Of a stretch of DNA of 64,000 nucleotides, positions 13,901 through 25,973 are shown in pieces; position 1 is the stretch's first letter, and the number at the start of each line of letters is the position of its first letter. A program made the translations under genes and the position numbers. The notes under the pieces are model-generated. The model ran no database searches and was not told the DNA's origin. It saw only the letters and a list, made by a program, of their open reading frames with translations. The stretch is from Apostichopus japonicus (Eukaryota > Echinodermata > Holothuroidea > Aspidochirotida > Stichopodidae). The stretch spans positions 24,581,265 through 24,645,264 of the forward strand of contig NC_092573.1 in assembly GCF_037975245.1 (NCBI RefSeq), given 5' to 3'.

Positions 13901-16900
13901 CAAATGGTTTAAAAACAGGGTTGGCCGGTTTTTACCGGGCGGTTTTTACCGCCCCGTAAAAACCAGGTTTTTACCGGGAGGTTTTTCCCACCTATAAGTG
14001 GGAAAAACTGGGAAAAACCTCAAATTATATAGAATTCCTAAAAATTCATGTGGAACTTGTGGAGGAGCATAGAAACTACAAGAAAATGGCAACTTATGGT
14101 AGGGGGTTGGGTTACATCCAAAGAACAGCCATGATCTATAACTTTGTGAGTTTACCGATTAGACTATTATAAATAATTCAAATAAATAATATATTGGATG
14201 CTCAAATCAACCAAATTTATTTTCCTATCGAGATGCATAATTCCATGATCTAGAGAATGGACAAGTATCAAACTGTTTGTGCCTCCTAGGGCTATGGTTC
14301 GTCATATTATACATGTCACATTGTCTTGTTACATATATAATGCAAAACCATCACAAAAACATGTAAAGTTAGCAAGCATATTCACAGTGTAACTCGCTCG
14401 TCAAGTAGATCTCTCAAGTAACAATGAAAACTACATAGAGTGTACTCTGTTAAATTCTTCACATCCAAGAACGATCACTTCATGTCTGCGATAAATTGTA
14501 CTCTGTTCACACTTCGCACTAGGCACTGTACTATGCTTATATTGCTTATAGGCACTGTACTATGTGACTGTTGTGACATCAACTAATTTGAGAATAAGTA
14601 ACATCTGGAACAGTAACCTGTGTTGTTGATACTCTTACCTCTTCAGTTAGCCTTTACACAGGAAGTGCCCAGTATCACCTCATCTGTCCACCTCAAAGTG
14701 TTTAATCACTCATGCATGAAGTTGTATAATAATTGGACCATGTTTGCATCAAGGTAAACAGTTGGGTTGTGTGAATGGCTCGATAGGGCCATTATGGGCC
14801 CATGTGCCTTACATAGTTTCAAAGCAGTTTCTACTGAGCCCCCTGGATTGAAGTTCACCTTAATAGACTGTTGCCTACTGTATAAATTGAATGAACTGTC
14901 TGAGCACATAATAGGCCTGAAGAATTTAGGAGTGGTGAGTGTCCCAGTGTAGACCTATAATGGTTTGGGCAATAGGCAATGCATACTGCTAAAGAGATTG
15001 TGACAGAATAACTATACATGTGCAATATGAAAAATACTCTTTTTTCCACAAAAAGTAGAATTAGGTTGTGATAAAATAGCTCAAAATGAAGCTAAGAAAC
15101 TCCCATATTCAATAATATATGCCTGTCATGAAACAATATCGTGCCTACTGATGACCCTGCATATTACGGACAAGTAATAATAGTTTTCGAGACGGAGGCG
15201 GTTTTTACCGGTATTTACCAGTTTTTCCCGGTTTTTACCGGTTTTTACCGCTTAGTGGGAAAAACAGGTTTTTCCCGGGAAAATGTCAACCCTGTTTAAA
15301 AGCAACAGCCTTTGAACTGATGTTGACAGATAGACAGACAGACAGACAGACATATGGACAGAAATACAGGTGACTGTTGACTATTGAATAATCATTAATT
15401 ACTTAATGCTTCACCTTCATTTGGTGAAAATTTCTTGTAGTCTGTCTCAGTTTGATCAAAGTAATTTTCGAGTACAGTAAATACTCAGTAGGGTTGGTGA
15501 ACTCATCAACCAAATGGAAAAAACACTGCTTTAAATTTCTCTTACCTGCGACTTGTTTCACTGTAGCAGAAATAACATTATCCACTCCACTTACAGAATT
15601 TTTCACCATCTCCTTAGCAAACCACAGAACCTGCAGAATAACATTATTAATACGTTAACACCCCTGTGATCAAGTAACAACTCTGGCAAATTACCATTCG
15701 TACAACAGTTGTTACAGATAAGTTAAAAGTAATGACTTAAAATCTAAAGCAAAAGGATATAAGGATCATCCAACTTAGGATTGAAATGTCGTTCTTTATT
15801 CCTCAAAACGTTACTTTCCTGCTGATCTTACTTTAAAATGCTGAATATAAAAATATAAAAAAATGCAAAATGAATCATATCATACTTTACCATACAGTAA
15901 CAAAACATACCACACCAAACCACACCATAAAAACTATACCAAACATACTATAGAATAGCATAGCACAGCATACCATAGCATATAGCAAAGCATAGCATAA
16001 CATAAAATACCAAAACACACCATACCAGAATGATAATATAATTTGCCAAGTAAACCTAGCTACCTGCTTTCTGGTTGTATCGCTCATTTTTGCAAACCTC
16101 TCGTTGATCATCTGACTGAATCTATTCCAGACCAAAGCGAGCCCATCTCTCGAAATGAAGGTCAAGTCACGGTAGGCCTGTAAAACCAAGATATGGCACA
16201 CTCTGTTACATTCAGTGACATGAATAACCAGCATTGGAACATTGCATCTTCCATAATATATAGCAGGTCCACAATCACTTAACAATTTGACCAAGAAATG
16301 GTTGTTTACAAGCAATAATTAGCCTGTCATGGAGACGTCTCAGCTAAATTTCAAGCATTTTTTCATTTCTCAGTTTCTTTATTAAACATTCTGAATTTTA
16401 AATACAACATTACACACAACATTACTCACAACATTATCACACTAATTGATGTAATATATAGAAGACTGCACGGACGACATCATATTTTGGTTTGTGCCAT
16501 AGTGGCATAGCAACAATGGGGGGAGGAGGAGGGTAGATATCTGTCAAGCCTGCACATCCCCCCAAGAAAAATGTGAATTTTTATTTTTATTTTTTTAGAA
16601 AACAGGTCATTCCTGCCCCCTACAAAGGCATTGGACCTTATTAAAGCAGAAGTCTAGCTACCTGTATACCCCCTGGTGTGTCATTTCCCCATGTGAAGTC
16701 ACAACAAAGAATGAACGTATGGTGTTGTTCTATGTCAAAGCAATTCAACAGATCAAGAGTTTGGTTTTGAATATTCTTGTAAAGAAAACTTCAATTGTGT
16801 ATATTTGTATAGTTCTTGGGAAAACTTAAAACAAACCTTGGAAGCAAGTGCTGGATCTGTCAGAATGACATACATCAAACCCATTGTGATCTCTTCGTAC

Positions 16901-19900
16901 TGCTGCATATTTCTGCTGACCTGAAAAAAAAGGACAAAAAGTTGCAATCAGTCAACCCACAAAAGAACACAGTGCTGTATCACTCCACAGAGCAGATGCA
17001 ATGTTAACATTTTGCCCAATTACTGTTCTGCATTATCGGCGTATTCAAAATGGCAGGTGCATCAATTTTGACCCATTCCATTCCTCTTCTGCATATCAGA
17101 TCAGTTGCACAGTACAATGAAACAATCTTGGTGAATCAAACTGGGAAAAGTTGAGAAACCCCCCCCCCCCCCAACAGGTGCTTAGCCAGCAGGCAGACTG
17201 TACCATTTCAAATCAGCCAATCACAGTAAACTGTTAGCTTGCTTACATTTGTCATTAATATATTGAGCTTTAAAGGCATTGAAGACTCGCCCCAAACCGT
17301 GTGCGGCCATCTGAAAAAGTTAACTTTCTGTTGCTTGCAAGTGATGTTTGTGCAGACAGTAATGAAATGTGATACCTTGTTATCTTTAGCTGGACCTGAG
17401 ATGTCCATCGCTGTATCGTTTATACACTGTGCTGTGGGTATTGACCGCAGCTGTATACTGACTGAACACTAGTGTCTAATTACCGACGGTAGCAAGTTGT
17501 GTGTGTATTTTCTGGGATCAATGGTGGTGTCTAACACTTCTGTTACACCTGATTCGAAACTAGGTCAGATTACCGGCATAATCGACATTAGACGTTTCTT
17601 TTTGTGCGAGTCTTCACACCCGTTCACTATTGTACATACTGTGTACGTAAATGGTAATCATAGGAAAGGTTTCTATATTACTCACAGTTGCTGTCAGTGC
17701 ATCGTGAGCCTCCCTCTCTGACAGACCATTTATTATCTTAGAGTAGGCCTCAAAGCCACTCTCCATTTTCTGAAATTGCAAGAAAAATATGGGATGAAGT
17801 CATTTTGTATCCATGGCAATAATAGAAAGTTGCACAAGGTGTGACATAAATAAAAATACTCTGGTGTTAATCTGTAATAACACCGTCATTACACAACATA
17901 GGGCACGACCTCTCTATATTGACAGATATTTTGTATATACATGGAATTTTTCAAATACTTAGAAGCACTTGGTATTATTTCTACTGGCACGTTGAAAGCT
18001 AATCGTAGACCTGTATATACAGTACCCAAACCAAGGCTTTGAAAGATTCGTGCTGTAATGATGGAGGGAAATAAATCACAAACCAAGGAGAGAGGTATCA
18101 TGTATCAACATTATTATGTACAGCAACCATGTGACAGGAAGATGGTACTCTTCTTGACTAGTGCATTTTCATCAACAGAGGTAAACCGCAGTGTCTTGCG
18201 TTGATACAACCTGGGAATCTGTTGTAAGGTACCATATCCTCATTGTGTGAAAACATATAATAAAGCTATGGGAGGAGCAGGAAAAGCTGACCAATTGAAG
18301 GTCACCTAGGCTATGGAGTTGACCGAAAATCAAGGTGTTGGTACATGAGAGTTGTCTGGCACATGTTTGACTGGGCATTCAATAATGTCTTCATAATTTA
18401 TAACCAAATGCCCAGCAAATCTGTACCACAACAGTATGCTGAAGAGTTTCAGAGCCTCAGCAGTTAATTGTAGGAAACAGTTCCGGGTGTCGAGCTGGAA
18501 GACCATCTCATCTTCCCATTCTTCAGGATGTCAGACACCCGCAAGTCAGTTTGGTGGAAGAGGGTTACATAGATTACATGCCAAGAGAAGGTGTTGTGTC
18601 TACCTAGCGAGAGGTGAGAGGCATGGTGCAAATTATGGTTGCGATGACTGTGGAGATATTCCAATTTTCAGGGTCCCAAGGACTTGCTTTGAGGAATACC
18701 ATGCCAATTCCAACATGAACTGATTGGAATGGACTGTCCGTCATAAGTTAACAGTAACTGTATGTATGAGCGAGTAGTTTTCTTCTCAAAATAAGGGCCT
18801 TTTCAATTGCTTATAAATGTTACTGTCTTATTTTTATATTCTGGAACTCTTAACCATACCATAATTGTATTCTAAACTTAACATCTAACCAAGTTTTTCA
18901 TGGTGTGTGCATGCCAGACCTGCCCACCTGTTTGTTATGAAAACAGGGAGATGTAAAAATAGGGAGATTCAGATAGGGAATTTAGTATTTTTACGGCTGA
19001 AATTTTATTGCAATGTATCAATTATAGAACTAGAAACAGAACAATTTTGTTGAGAACAACACACAACGTTAACAATAGGAATCATACACTGAACACCTGT
19101 CATACCATGTTATTGTAATTACAAAGCAGTACACAGACACTGACCAAATAACAAGTTACCCCTGGGTAATACTACAGTGTCGCGGTTACAGTTGCTTTGA
19201 TATGGTAGTAATTTAGTCTACTTCATACCAAACTTTCTGCAATTCGGAATTATTTTGGGAGTATATTCAAAGGGTACCGGGGAATGCAGTATGTGATAAA
19301 ACCGGGAGTTTTGAGCAAGAAACCGAGAGGCCGGGAGATATGGCTGGAAAAACCAGGAGACTAAGGGTAAAACTGGGAGAGTTCACAAATATGGTATGCT
19401 GTACAGTTTTCACTTTGTACATGCATCTCGTTATCAGGTCATTTACATGATTATGCAAATTCATGCAAATATGTTGACTCAAATATATCCATGTTGTATA
19501 CTAAAAAAAAGGGGAGAAAGGAAGGAACATCATCAATCTAGTTTTATTGAGCTATAAATGAAAAATCTTAATTTTGAATAGTAAATGCTCTTTAGCAATT
19601 TATGGAATTTTATTTCTAATATTTTTGTTGTTACTAGGTGGTTACATAAATGAGGACTTTAATGTAATTTACTTGATGTCAACATGTTTGGTCATTATCT
19701 AAGCTTTCCAATGAGGTAAGGGTTTGTACATGTATGTCAGATGTTCAACTTTCATGTTATTACATCGTCTTTAAATGCAGTACTTTATAAAGTACTGCAA
19801 AGTTAGATTATAATCTTCCTTTGTTTTAAAATTGATTTGATTGAGTTATTATCAAACAACTATTTCTAACATATGGTTAAAATATAATAAGGCAATTAGA

Positions 19901-20745
19901 TTGGACCTCTGCAAGCAATGTAGAATACTCTTGTTTTGTGGAATTGTTACTCCTGATACCTCTTTATTCCTTTACGCTGGATAAACTTATTCAAATGTCA
20001 GTTCTAATGGAAGCAACAATGTCCTTCATGTTTGCTACATAATTAAAAACTTTTCTGTCTGAACTGCAAGTACCATTAACCTGCTACACAATTCATGACT
20101 GACTAATCAATGTCGAATATAACTGTTGCAAAACTGAAAGAAAATGAAATTATTTGCATAAATGTACATACAGTGACATTAATTTGTTGACATAAGGAAC
20201 AACAATGTTTGATGATAAGAATGTAACTTCGCGGTCTAATGTTCAAACATACAAGTTAAGATTTAAAAAGAGCTAGGTACGCTACTGCTTACGCTACTCA
20301 CTACTGTGAACACAGTATCTAAATGTAAACAAACTTGCAAACAAGAGTACAGAATGTAACAATACTGTACTACCACATGTTGAAGCATTCGTTAATTCCA
20401 ACTCCTGAGAAATACAAGTATAATAAAACTGCTTTTACTTAAAAAGTCCGTTTAGGATAGTTTGTGTTCAAATAGAATACTACAATTGTAGATGATTGTT
20501 CTCCCCGAACGGTTCAATGTTTGCCTGGCTTGTAACATAATCCTTACGATTATACTTGGCAAACGCGATTTTCGAGGGTTGGATTTTAGCATGAGAACAT
20601 GATTGCATCTTCCCCCAATAACTAGCGTACGTGAGGTCTACACCATGAGTTTAACACTACAGACCCGTCTTATTACCTCTTCGACTTCATCCTTTGTCTC
20701 CAGTAGGGATGGCGTGTACAGCTTAGACTTTTTCACATCTTCCAT
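470..20745 (-). CDS. INTS3: Integrator complex subunit 3 (INTS3 / SOSS-A), 3' end off the left edge
   Basis: INTS3 is a nuclear alpha-helical-repeat protein. In Integrator it helps cleave snRNA and paused Pol II transcripts, and in SOSS it scaffolds the single-strand DNA binding protein. Exons in transcript order: 20677-20745 (ATG), 17686-17769, 16837-16920, 16064-16177, 15546-15630, 12349-12415, 11603-11744, 10785-10914, 10400-10497, 9661-9708, 8801-8944, 8069-8156, 7290-7369, 6804-6895, 6321-6412, 5707-5838, 5219-5348, 3950-4013, 3136-3239, 2204-2248, 1220-1339, 644-743, 470-529. All joins keep frame, giving about 724 residues of a family length near 1040. Diagnostic stretches are [57 protein letters not shown] and an acidic [10 protein letters not shown] linker. 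The N-terminal SOSS-B-binding half is complete; the C-terminal INTS6-binding part lies beyond the window. The N-terminus lacks the Gly/Ala-rich leader of the human protein. Introns carry several transposon fragments. Confidence 0.96.
1877..1921. repeat. (GATA)n microsatellite
   Basis: Eleven uninterrupted GATA units in an INTS3 intron between the 1220-1339 and 2204-2248 exons. Confidence 0.97.
2585..2699. repeat. (TA)n / GATATATA compound microsatellite
   Basis: Alternating TA runs punctuated by GATATATATA units over about 115 bp, in an INTS3 intron. All reading through this stretch is low-complexity and not coding. Confidence 0.95.
4021..4440 (-). mobile_element. 3' end of a non-LTR retrotransposon (LINE; L2/CR1/Jockey-like), degenerate
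   Basis: On the minus strand the translation shows the typical C-terminal tail of a LINE reverse-transcriptase ORF. It begins [17 protein letters not shown] near 4420, continues to [13 protein letters not shown] near 4320, then shifts frame by one base to [20 protein letters not shown]. The element ends in an A-rich 3' end with a (TTCAA)n tail at 4021-4040. It is 5' truncated and frameshifted, so inactive. The tail sits eight bases upstream of the splice acceptor of the INTS3 exon at 3950-4013. The clade is inferred from the DPTHxL and RSG motifs and the tail. Confidence 0.68.
13916..15294. mobile_element. Non-autonomous hAT-like DNA transposon (1379 bp) with 8-bp target-site duplication
   Basis: The left end CAGGGTTGGCCGGTTTTTAC faces a right end of GTCAACCCTG in inverted orientation. 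Both termini are packed with GGTTTTTACCGG and GGGAAAAAC motifs for 100-130 bp. The flanks are TTTAAAAA (13908-13915) and TTTAAAAG (15295-15302), an 8-bp duplication with one mismatch. CAGGGTT termini and an 8-bp duplication are hAT hallmarks. The 1.1 kb interior has no recognisable transposase, so it would depend on a related enzyme. It lies in the INTS3 intron between the 15546-15630 and 12349-12415 exons. Confidence 0.8.
15327..15352. repeat. (GACA)n microsatellite
   Basis: Short run of GACAGACA units just outside the right end of the hAT-like element. It may belong to an older repeat into which that element inserted. Confidence 0.8.
15884..16030. repeat. Degenerate CATAGCATA / CATACCA simple repeat
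   Basis: About 145 bp of imperfect 5-10 bp units of the type catac, catag and accacac in an INTS3 intron. It ends 35 bases from the donor of the 16064-16177 exon. No coding potential. Confidence 0.75.
17269..17622 (+). mobile_element. MITE, copy 1 of a two-copy family in this window
   Basis: About 354 bp with inverted ends TTTAAAGGCATTGAAGACTC and, on the opposite strand, GGGTGTGAAGACTCGCAC. Most of the interior matches the reverse complement of 60359-60722, including the motifs TGAGATGTCCAT, GTGGGTATTGACCG, ACACTAGTGTCTAATTACC and CATTCGAAACTAG or its variant. No coding sequence. It lies in the INTS3 intron between the exons at 17686-17769 and 16837-16920. The right-end flank is eroded, so its target-site duplication is not visible. 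Confidence 0.8.
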
Positions 20746-21213
20746 GTCTTATGATGCCATTACAAGCCGTTTCGGAACGAAAAATTTATGCCCTGAAAGA
20801 TGTTGGACTGCCTGGACTGGCCGACCATCGAAAGTCAATTGCTGCAATGACAAATATTAAAAACGAGGGTGCAAGGCATTAAAACGCACTGTTGCTCTTG
20901 GCAAGTTGAACAGTAGAGCTTGAATCGACCCAGTGATGTCATACAATCAATAATATTACGATTTGTTCTACTCTGATTACTGCATTAAACTAAAGAATTA
21001 AGGTGGATAAAATATTACTAACATGACACTTTGACAACCGCCCCCCCCCAAATACTACAAAAATTATGATGCAGCTAAACGGCGTGAGCATATTTAGATG
21101 TAAAGGTGGGTGGTGGGGGGGGGGGGCACTTGCGCGAAGGCTGAACCATTTCCGCAAATTAGAGCTAAAAGTAGATGGATCCGGTGTAGAGGGCATATTT
21201 CGTCCCCGTGTAT

Positions 21214-21235
21214 AAAATGTCCGGCCGGACATTTT
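21214..21235. repeat. 22-bp perfect palindrome centred on CCGGCCGG
   Basis: The sequence reads identically on both strands, with ATGTCCGGCCGGACAT as its core. A second related half, CTGTCCGGCCGAACAG, follows at 21249-21264. It lies about 470 bp upstream of the INTS3 start codon. It could be a regulatory palindrome, or more likely an internal part of a degraded transposon. Confidence 0.8.
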
Positions 21236-23163
21236 TTGCTGAACATTCTGTCCGGCCGAACAGAAAGTCCCACATTCATGTCCACCCTCACAGTATATAA
21301 AGTCTGAGGAAATGTCCTAAGACATATTGTCCACATAGATATCAGGATCATATTTGGTCTCCTTCAAAGAATCTTGCGTGTATATGTGTATTGTATAAAT
21401 GAGAGTCTGTTACCTTTATGTAATAATGTTCAGGGTGGCTCATAAGCAGTAAAGGGACTCGAAAATTACGTAAACTAACAACGTGAAGTTTAATTGGTTG
21501 TTTGCAATTGACTGCCGTCCGTGGCAAAAAAATGGTAGATATTAGTGATAATCGTATATCCTCCACTGACAATAAAATGGGAGTTTGGAAGGTAGGCTAG
21601 GCTAATTTAGTAGTAGGGAACAATGACGCTCAGCGTTGAGTAGCATCGGATTCCAAGCAAAACGTTACAGCTGTAAGTACCTCATTGTTTTTGTTCGGCA
21701 AGGGGAAAGATGTGATGAGTTACAAACCCCGCTCAGTTTAATAGATCATCCTAGTCCTTAAATAGGTAGATACATATCCGACATCATTAAATACTTTTCT
21801 CTGTGTTTAAAGTGATTGAATAGTTGAACCGTCGTAGTCTGCAGACTGCTACCATGGATACTGTGAACGGTCTTAGCAACGTGATAGTTAAGTTACATTC
21901 AACCCAGTGTGAGAAATGGTTCCCATGTTGCTAAGCCTTAATCTGAAATAACCGTTCTCCCATCATTGTGTTTCAGCTTTCCATGCATCAGCAAGTTTGT
22001 CTTCTGAGTAAGCTACACACTTTTGGGTTTTAGTAAACCCTCGTGGATATTAATTTTTGTCTTTTCAAAGATCGATGTTTTGCTGAACACTTCCACCAAA
22101 TTTCTCCATACTGAGTTGCCGCCCGGAATGTCCTAGTCGTACGGATTCCGAAGTGCTCCATTTTCCGTCCACAGAACTACCCCCACCAAAAGGGAGGGAT
22201 ATGGCACTGGGTAAAAGTGACCATAACTTCTTTTCTCAATATATCCGGAGACAGGATGTTAATGTTGAACCTGTCCCACCCTTCCCATTTTGACATACGT
22301 GGGAAGGTGAAAGTTTAAAGGGCCTATGAGTGTTTCTTTCTAACATGATGTTCCAAAGCTCAAGTTTAGACACCTCATCCTAAAAAAGGGTTTTTGCTAA
22401 AGATATAGGAAACCTATGCAAAAAACAAAACAAACAAAAATACTTGCAAGGTAACTGGGAGTCTTCTTATATATTGTTACTACAATCAAAGTGATAGATT
22501 TGCATGTGAAAATACAGCCGATGAAATTATTGAAAGGTCTGAGATGCCTTCATCTGTGAGTCATGAATGTCATTGTAAACAATCAATGCTTACAATGAAG
22601 CTGTTTCTGCAAACTTAGTACAGGTAAATTTGATATAATCCAAAGCCGGTTACAAATCGGAAGATATTCCCGGGACAGTACACAAAATCCAGGACACTTT
22701 TAATCCAGGGACAGTACATGAAATCTAGGGATTAAGTCTTAGTCCTGGGGTCATATCAATATGCCATCTCCCATGTAGGGGGCAAGGGCGGCGGAAGCAA
22801 TTTTAATCTGGGGGGGGGGGGGGGCACCGACATCAAAGGGCACTTCGAAATTCGATTGGAGTGATGCAGCCTTATATTTAGTACCCTTTACAACTCTTAT
22901 TGTATTATCTTATTCGCGTACAAACATCACTCCATCAACGCCCCCCCCCCTCAAGGAAAATATGCATACTAGCACTGCAATATCCAATGTGCAAATTGGG
23001 AAACAAGGAACAAGTTTTCTTTTGAGACAAAATGAGGTGAAATCATGCTAGTTGCTAATGTAGGAATCTTCTGAATTAGAGTTTATTTCTTGTCAATATC
23101 TTAACAAATTTTTTCCATTCGAAATAGCTTTGAGTTTGACCCACAGAAATTCATTAAAAGTCA

Positions 23164-23453
23164 GGGCCGTAGCCAGGATTTGCAAAGTTGTATGCACGAC
23201 TATCTGAGCGGAGCGCCACCATCGGTTGGCGCGGAGCGTACACGAAAATCTTTGGTTTTACAAACCCCTCAGATGGCTGGAAACGGCCCTTCCCGAGTGT
23301 TCATTCTGGTCCCCTGGCCTCTTGCTAACTTGAGACACCTCAATTTTTATGTAGAAAAAGGGCACATTTTTAACCTGAGGAAAAGTGGGGGGGCACGTGC
23401 CCCCCCGGTTCCGCAGCCCTTGGTAGGGGGAGGCTGTGGGGGTCCTCCCTAGA
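23164..23453. mobile_element. Degraded repeat element with GGGGGGC-rich terminus
   Basis: Starts CAGGGCCGTAGCCAGGATT and ends with a polyG/polyC hairpin (GGGGGGCACGTGCCCCCC) followed by GGTTCCGCAGCCCTTG. Paired ends of the type CAGGGxCGTAGCC and CAAGGGCTGCGGAACC are common on non-autonomous DNA transposons in marine invertebrates. No clear target-site duplication was found. A related end appears at the extreme right of the window (AAGGGCGTAGGAACCG, 63985-64000). Confidence 0.5.
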
Positions 23454-24074
23454 AGAAAATTAAAAGTTCAGATGACATGTATGTGGACTGTTAAGTAAAT
23501 GCAAGGTTGTACTAATTTATACTATTTAAGTTTTTGTGTGTGGCTGAAGAAGGGTGGGGAAGGAAAGAGGAGGGGGAGATAAGGGGGGTTGTATCTTTGC
23601 CAACTGAGTAGCAACATAGTCCAAAATCAACCATTCCCACCCCCCCTACTGACACAATGGTGGGGGAGAATCCCTGGATTAAAAATTCCCTCTGGGAACA
23701 ATTAAAGTTAGACAAGCTCCTTGAGTGATGAAAACATCCAGAATTGAAACCAGCAAATAATGAAGATGACAACAACTTATTAACTCACCATCATCAATTA
23801 TATTGTTGCAGTTAATGAAACCAAATCCCAAGAAACTTATTGCAAATATGTTTAATAGATGAATCAATGAAAATTACAACCAGAAAATATCAGAATGATC
23901 ATCATTATAATTCAGTTAAGAATTGTGCAATTTTATTTATGTATTACACATCCACGCCGGTGGATACAGACTTTACAACAGACTTTCTATTGCACTCAAA
24001 ACACATTTCACATTATTGAAGCATCTTTGACTGTTTTACTTAGTTTTACTAACATGACTGGAATTGCAAGTCGT

Positions 24075-24245
24075 GCTTGACTAGTGTATTCAGTCCTTGA
24101 CTGGTGTATTAAGTCTTTGACTGGTGTGTCCAGTCCTTGACTGATGTGTTGTCTTTGATTATTGTGTAAGTAGTGTGTCTTCTCTGTTACTATTGTATCC
24201 AGTATTTGATTTACTGATATGTCCAAGCTTTGACCAGTCTCCAAC
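24075..24245. repeat. Minisatellite of about 28 bp, TTGACTGGTGTATTCAGTCC-like
   Basis: About five to six diverged units sharing CTTTGACTGGTGTGT and CAGTCCTTGACT. Intergenic and not coding. Confidence 0.75.
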
Positions 24246-25072
24246 ATCTAACAGGAACACCCATCATTAACAGGAGTGCCTACTTTTTGAGTATTTATTG
24301 TCTAGATTTTAATACAATTAACTAACAGCATTTAAGTTTCGCTGCCTCTTTGATCAAGAGTTTTAAAAACAGCCTACCCTGCCTCCCACCCAAAAAAGAA
24401 AATCATGGATCATTGATAATGCTGAGAATTATTTGGTCAAATGAAGAAACATGTTGCCCCGTTTTATGTCTTTGTACCATTCCAATCAATCATTACTACA
24501 TCATTCTCCAATGCCTGATCTTATGGTCATCATTCAGTTAAAAACATTTGGCTAAATTATGGAAAAGCATTCCTCTGGTCATCAGCAATTGTCTCCAGCT
24601 AAAAACGTGGGTGAAAAAAGGAAAAGTCTGTTTTATTAAAATCAAGCTCATTAAATTATTCTACTGATGAAGGTTATACTGAACATTATAACCATACTAG
24701 AAGAAAATCAATTGAAGTATACATAGAAGCAAAACAGGGAAAAAAAGAACAAAGTCTGTCAAAATTAACTCCTAATGAAGCAAAATTAATAGATTCTTAC
24801 CACATACCATCCTTTAAATCTGTGTGAAAATATCCCTCCACCTAATAATCAACAGCTGTTACTGATGACAGTTTCTCATCCAGTGCAATGTTTACCTAAT
24901 ATTGTTACCCAAGACATGGGACATCTTGCATAACAATTGGCACTTAATAGTGCGGTTCGATATCTATATGGAAAGTGTAAGTAAGCAGCTTCCTATAAAC
25001 ACAATTATTATGAAGAAAGGCAATCTTATATTGTTTATGATAACTGTTACCCACCTTACCTACCAAATAGTC

Positions 25073-25430
25073 ATATCACAAGACAACTTTTCTGGAATTT
25101 TCATAGTTTCAGATGGACACAGTTGTTACCCACCTTTTCATACAAACAACATCATATCACAAGACAGTTTTTCTGAAATTTAAAGGTATTTTTAGACGGA
25201 CACAATTTTTACCCGACAAAAATTCACATCACAAGACAGCTTTCCAGGAATTTGAATGGTTTCAGATGGACAAAATTTATTACCCGCCAAGAATTCATAT
25301 CACAACACAGCTTTTCAGGAATTTTAAGGAAGTTTTAGATGGACATAATTGTCACCCATCTTGCTCGTTAATAAATCTTATCACAAGACCGCTTTTCAGG
25401 AATTTTAAGGTAGTTATAGATGAGGCAAAC
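25073..25430. repeat. Five-copy tandem repeat, 71-81 bp units
   Basis: Units begin near 25073, 25154, 25226, 25297 and 25378, each with ATATCACAAGACAGCTTTTC, then GGAATTTTAAGG, TTTTAGATGGACA and GTTACCCACC. Spacings are 81, 72, 71 and 81 bp. It lies about 0.6 kb past the TARS1 stop codon, outside the predicted polyA site. Reading frames through it look repetitive rather than protein-like. Confidence 0.85.
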
Positions 25431-25967
25431 AAGGCAAAAATGGCCCATCCAGATTCAAGTCAGATATCTATCCATTTTGAGTATGTGAGTTTTACACACC
25501 AAGTTCAATACCGGTACATATGTCAACAAACAATGCAAGGTTACATCCATGCTTCTCATCTAGGTAGCACTGGGCATAAACCAGACTAGCAGTAATTTAA
25601 ACAGTTCATTTTTTGCTGCAACATTAGAATGTCTTGTTCATTGTAATGGTGCATAGATATTTGTCTCAGTGGTAGGCTTGCCCATTAAGACTTAAAGTAG
25701 TAAGTACAATCTATAAGTTGAAATAGAACATGATACTAGCTTGGATACAATACTGACAATAAATTTCATAAATCATAGTTGGAACACAAAAGTGTTTAGT
25801 TTATAATCAATAACAACAACAACAAGAAGCATCCACATTTAAGGAAATGAGAAGTGGATTGTCAACATGTTTATTTACCTTTAAGTCCCCTTTAACGGAG
25901 ACTATACAAAACATGGACCTATACATGATCACAGTTAAACCTAAAAATTACACCAAAAATTTTCCCC

Positions 25968-25973
25968 TTTATT
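25968..25973 (-). terminator. Candidate TARS1 polyadenylation signal
   Basis: AATAAA on the minus strand, 57 nt past the TARS1 stop codon. Chosen by position only. Confidence 0.5.

Noticed and set aside
18436-18723. 95-residue open frame on the plus strand in INTS3 intron 1.
   Set aside because: No recognisable family, an overlapping opposite-strand frame of similar length, and no splice or start context.
18908-19400. Possible hAT-like element: CAGACCTGCCCACC near 18915 and GGGAGAGTT near 19381 with scattered CGGGAG motifs.
   Set aside because: The right end does not close with an inverted copy of the left tip and no 8-bp duplication was found, so I did not annotate it as an element.
22785-22945. 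Long polyG (near 22812) and polyC (near 22940) tracts with GGGCGGCGGAAGC, possibly a repeat element or G-quadruplex.
   Set aside because: Probably a repeat remnant, but no matched ends or duplication; similar polyG/C tracts occur throughout the window (e.g. 13553, 17161, 38451, 62317) and none shows a specific role.
23180-23452. 90-residue open frame on the plus strand ending in Gly/Pro-rich sequence.
   Set aside because: Lies wholly within a degraded repeat element and reads its GC-rich terminus.
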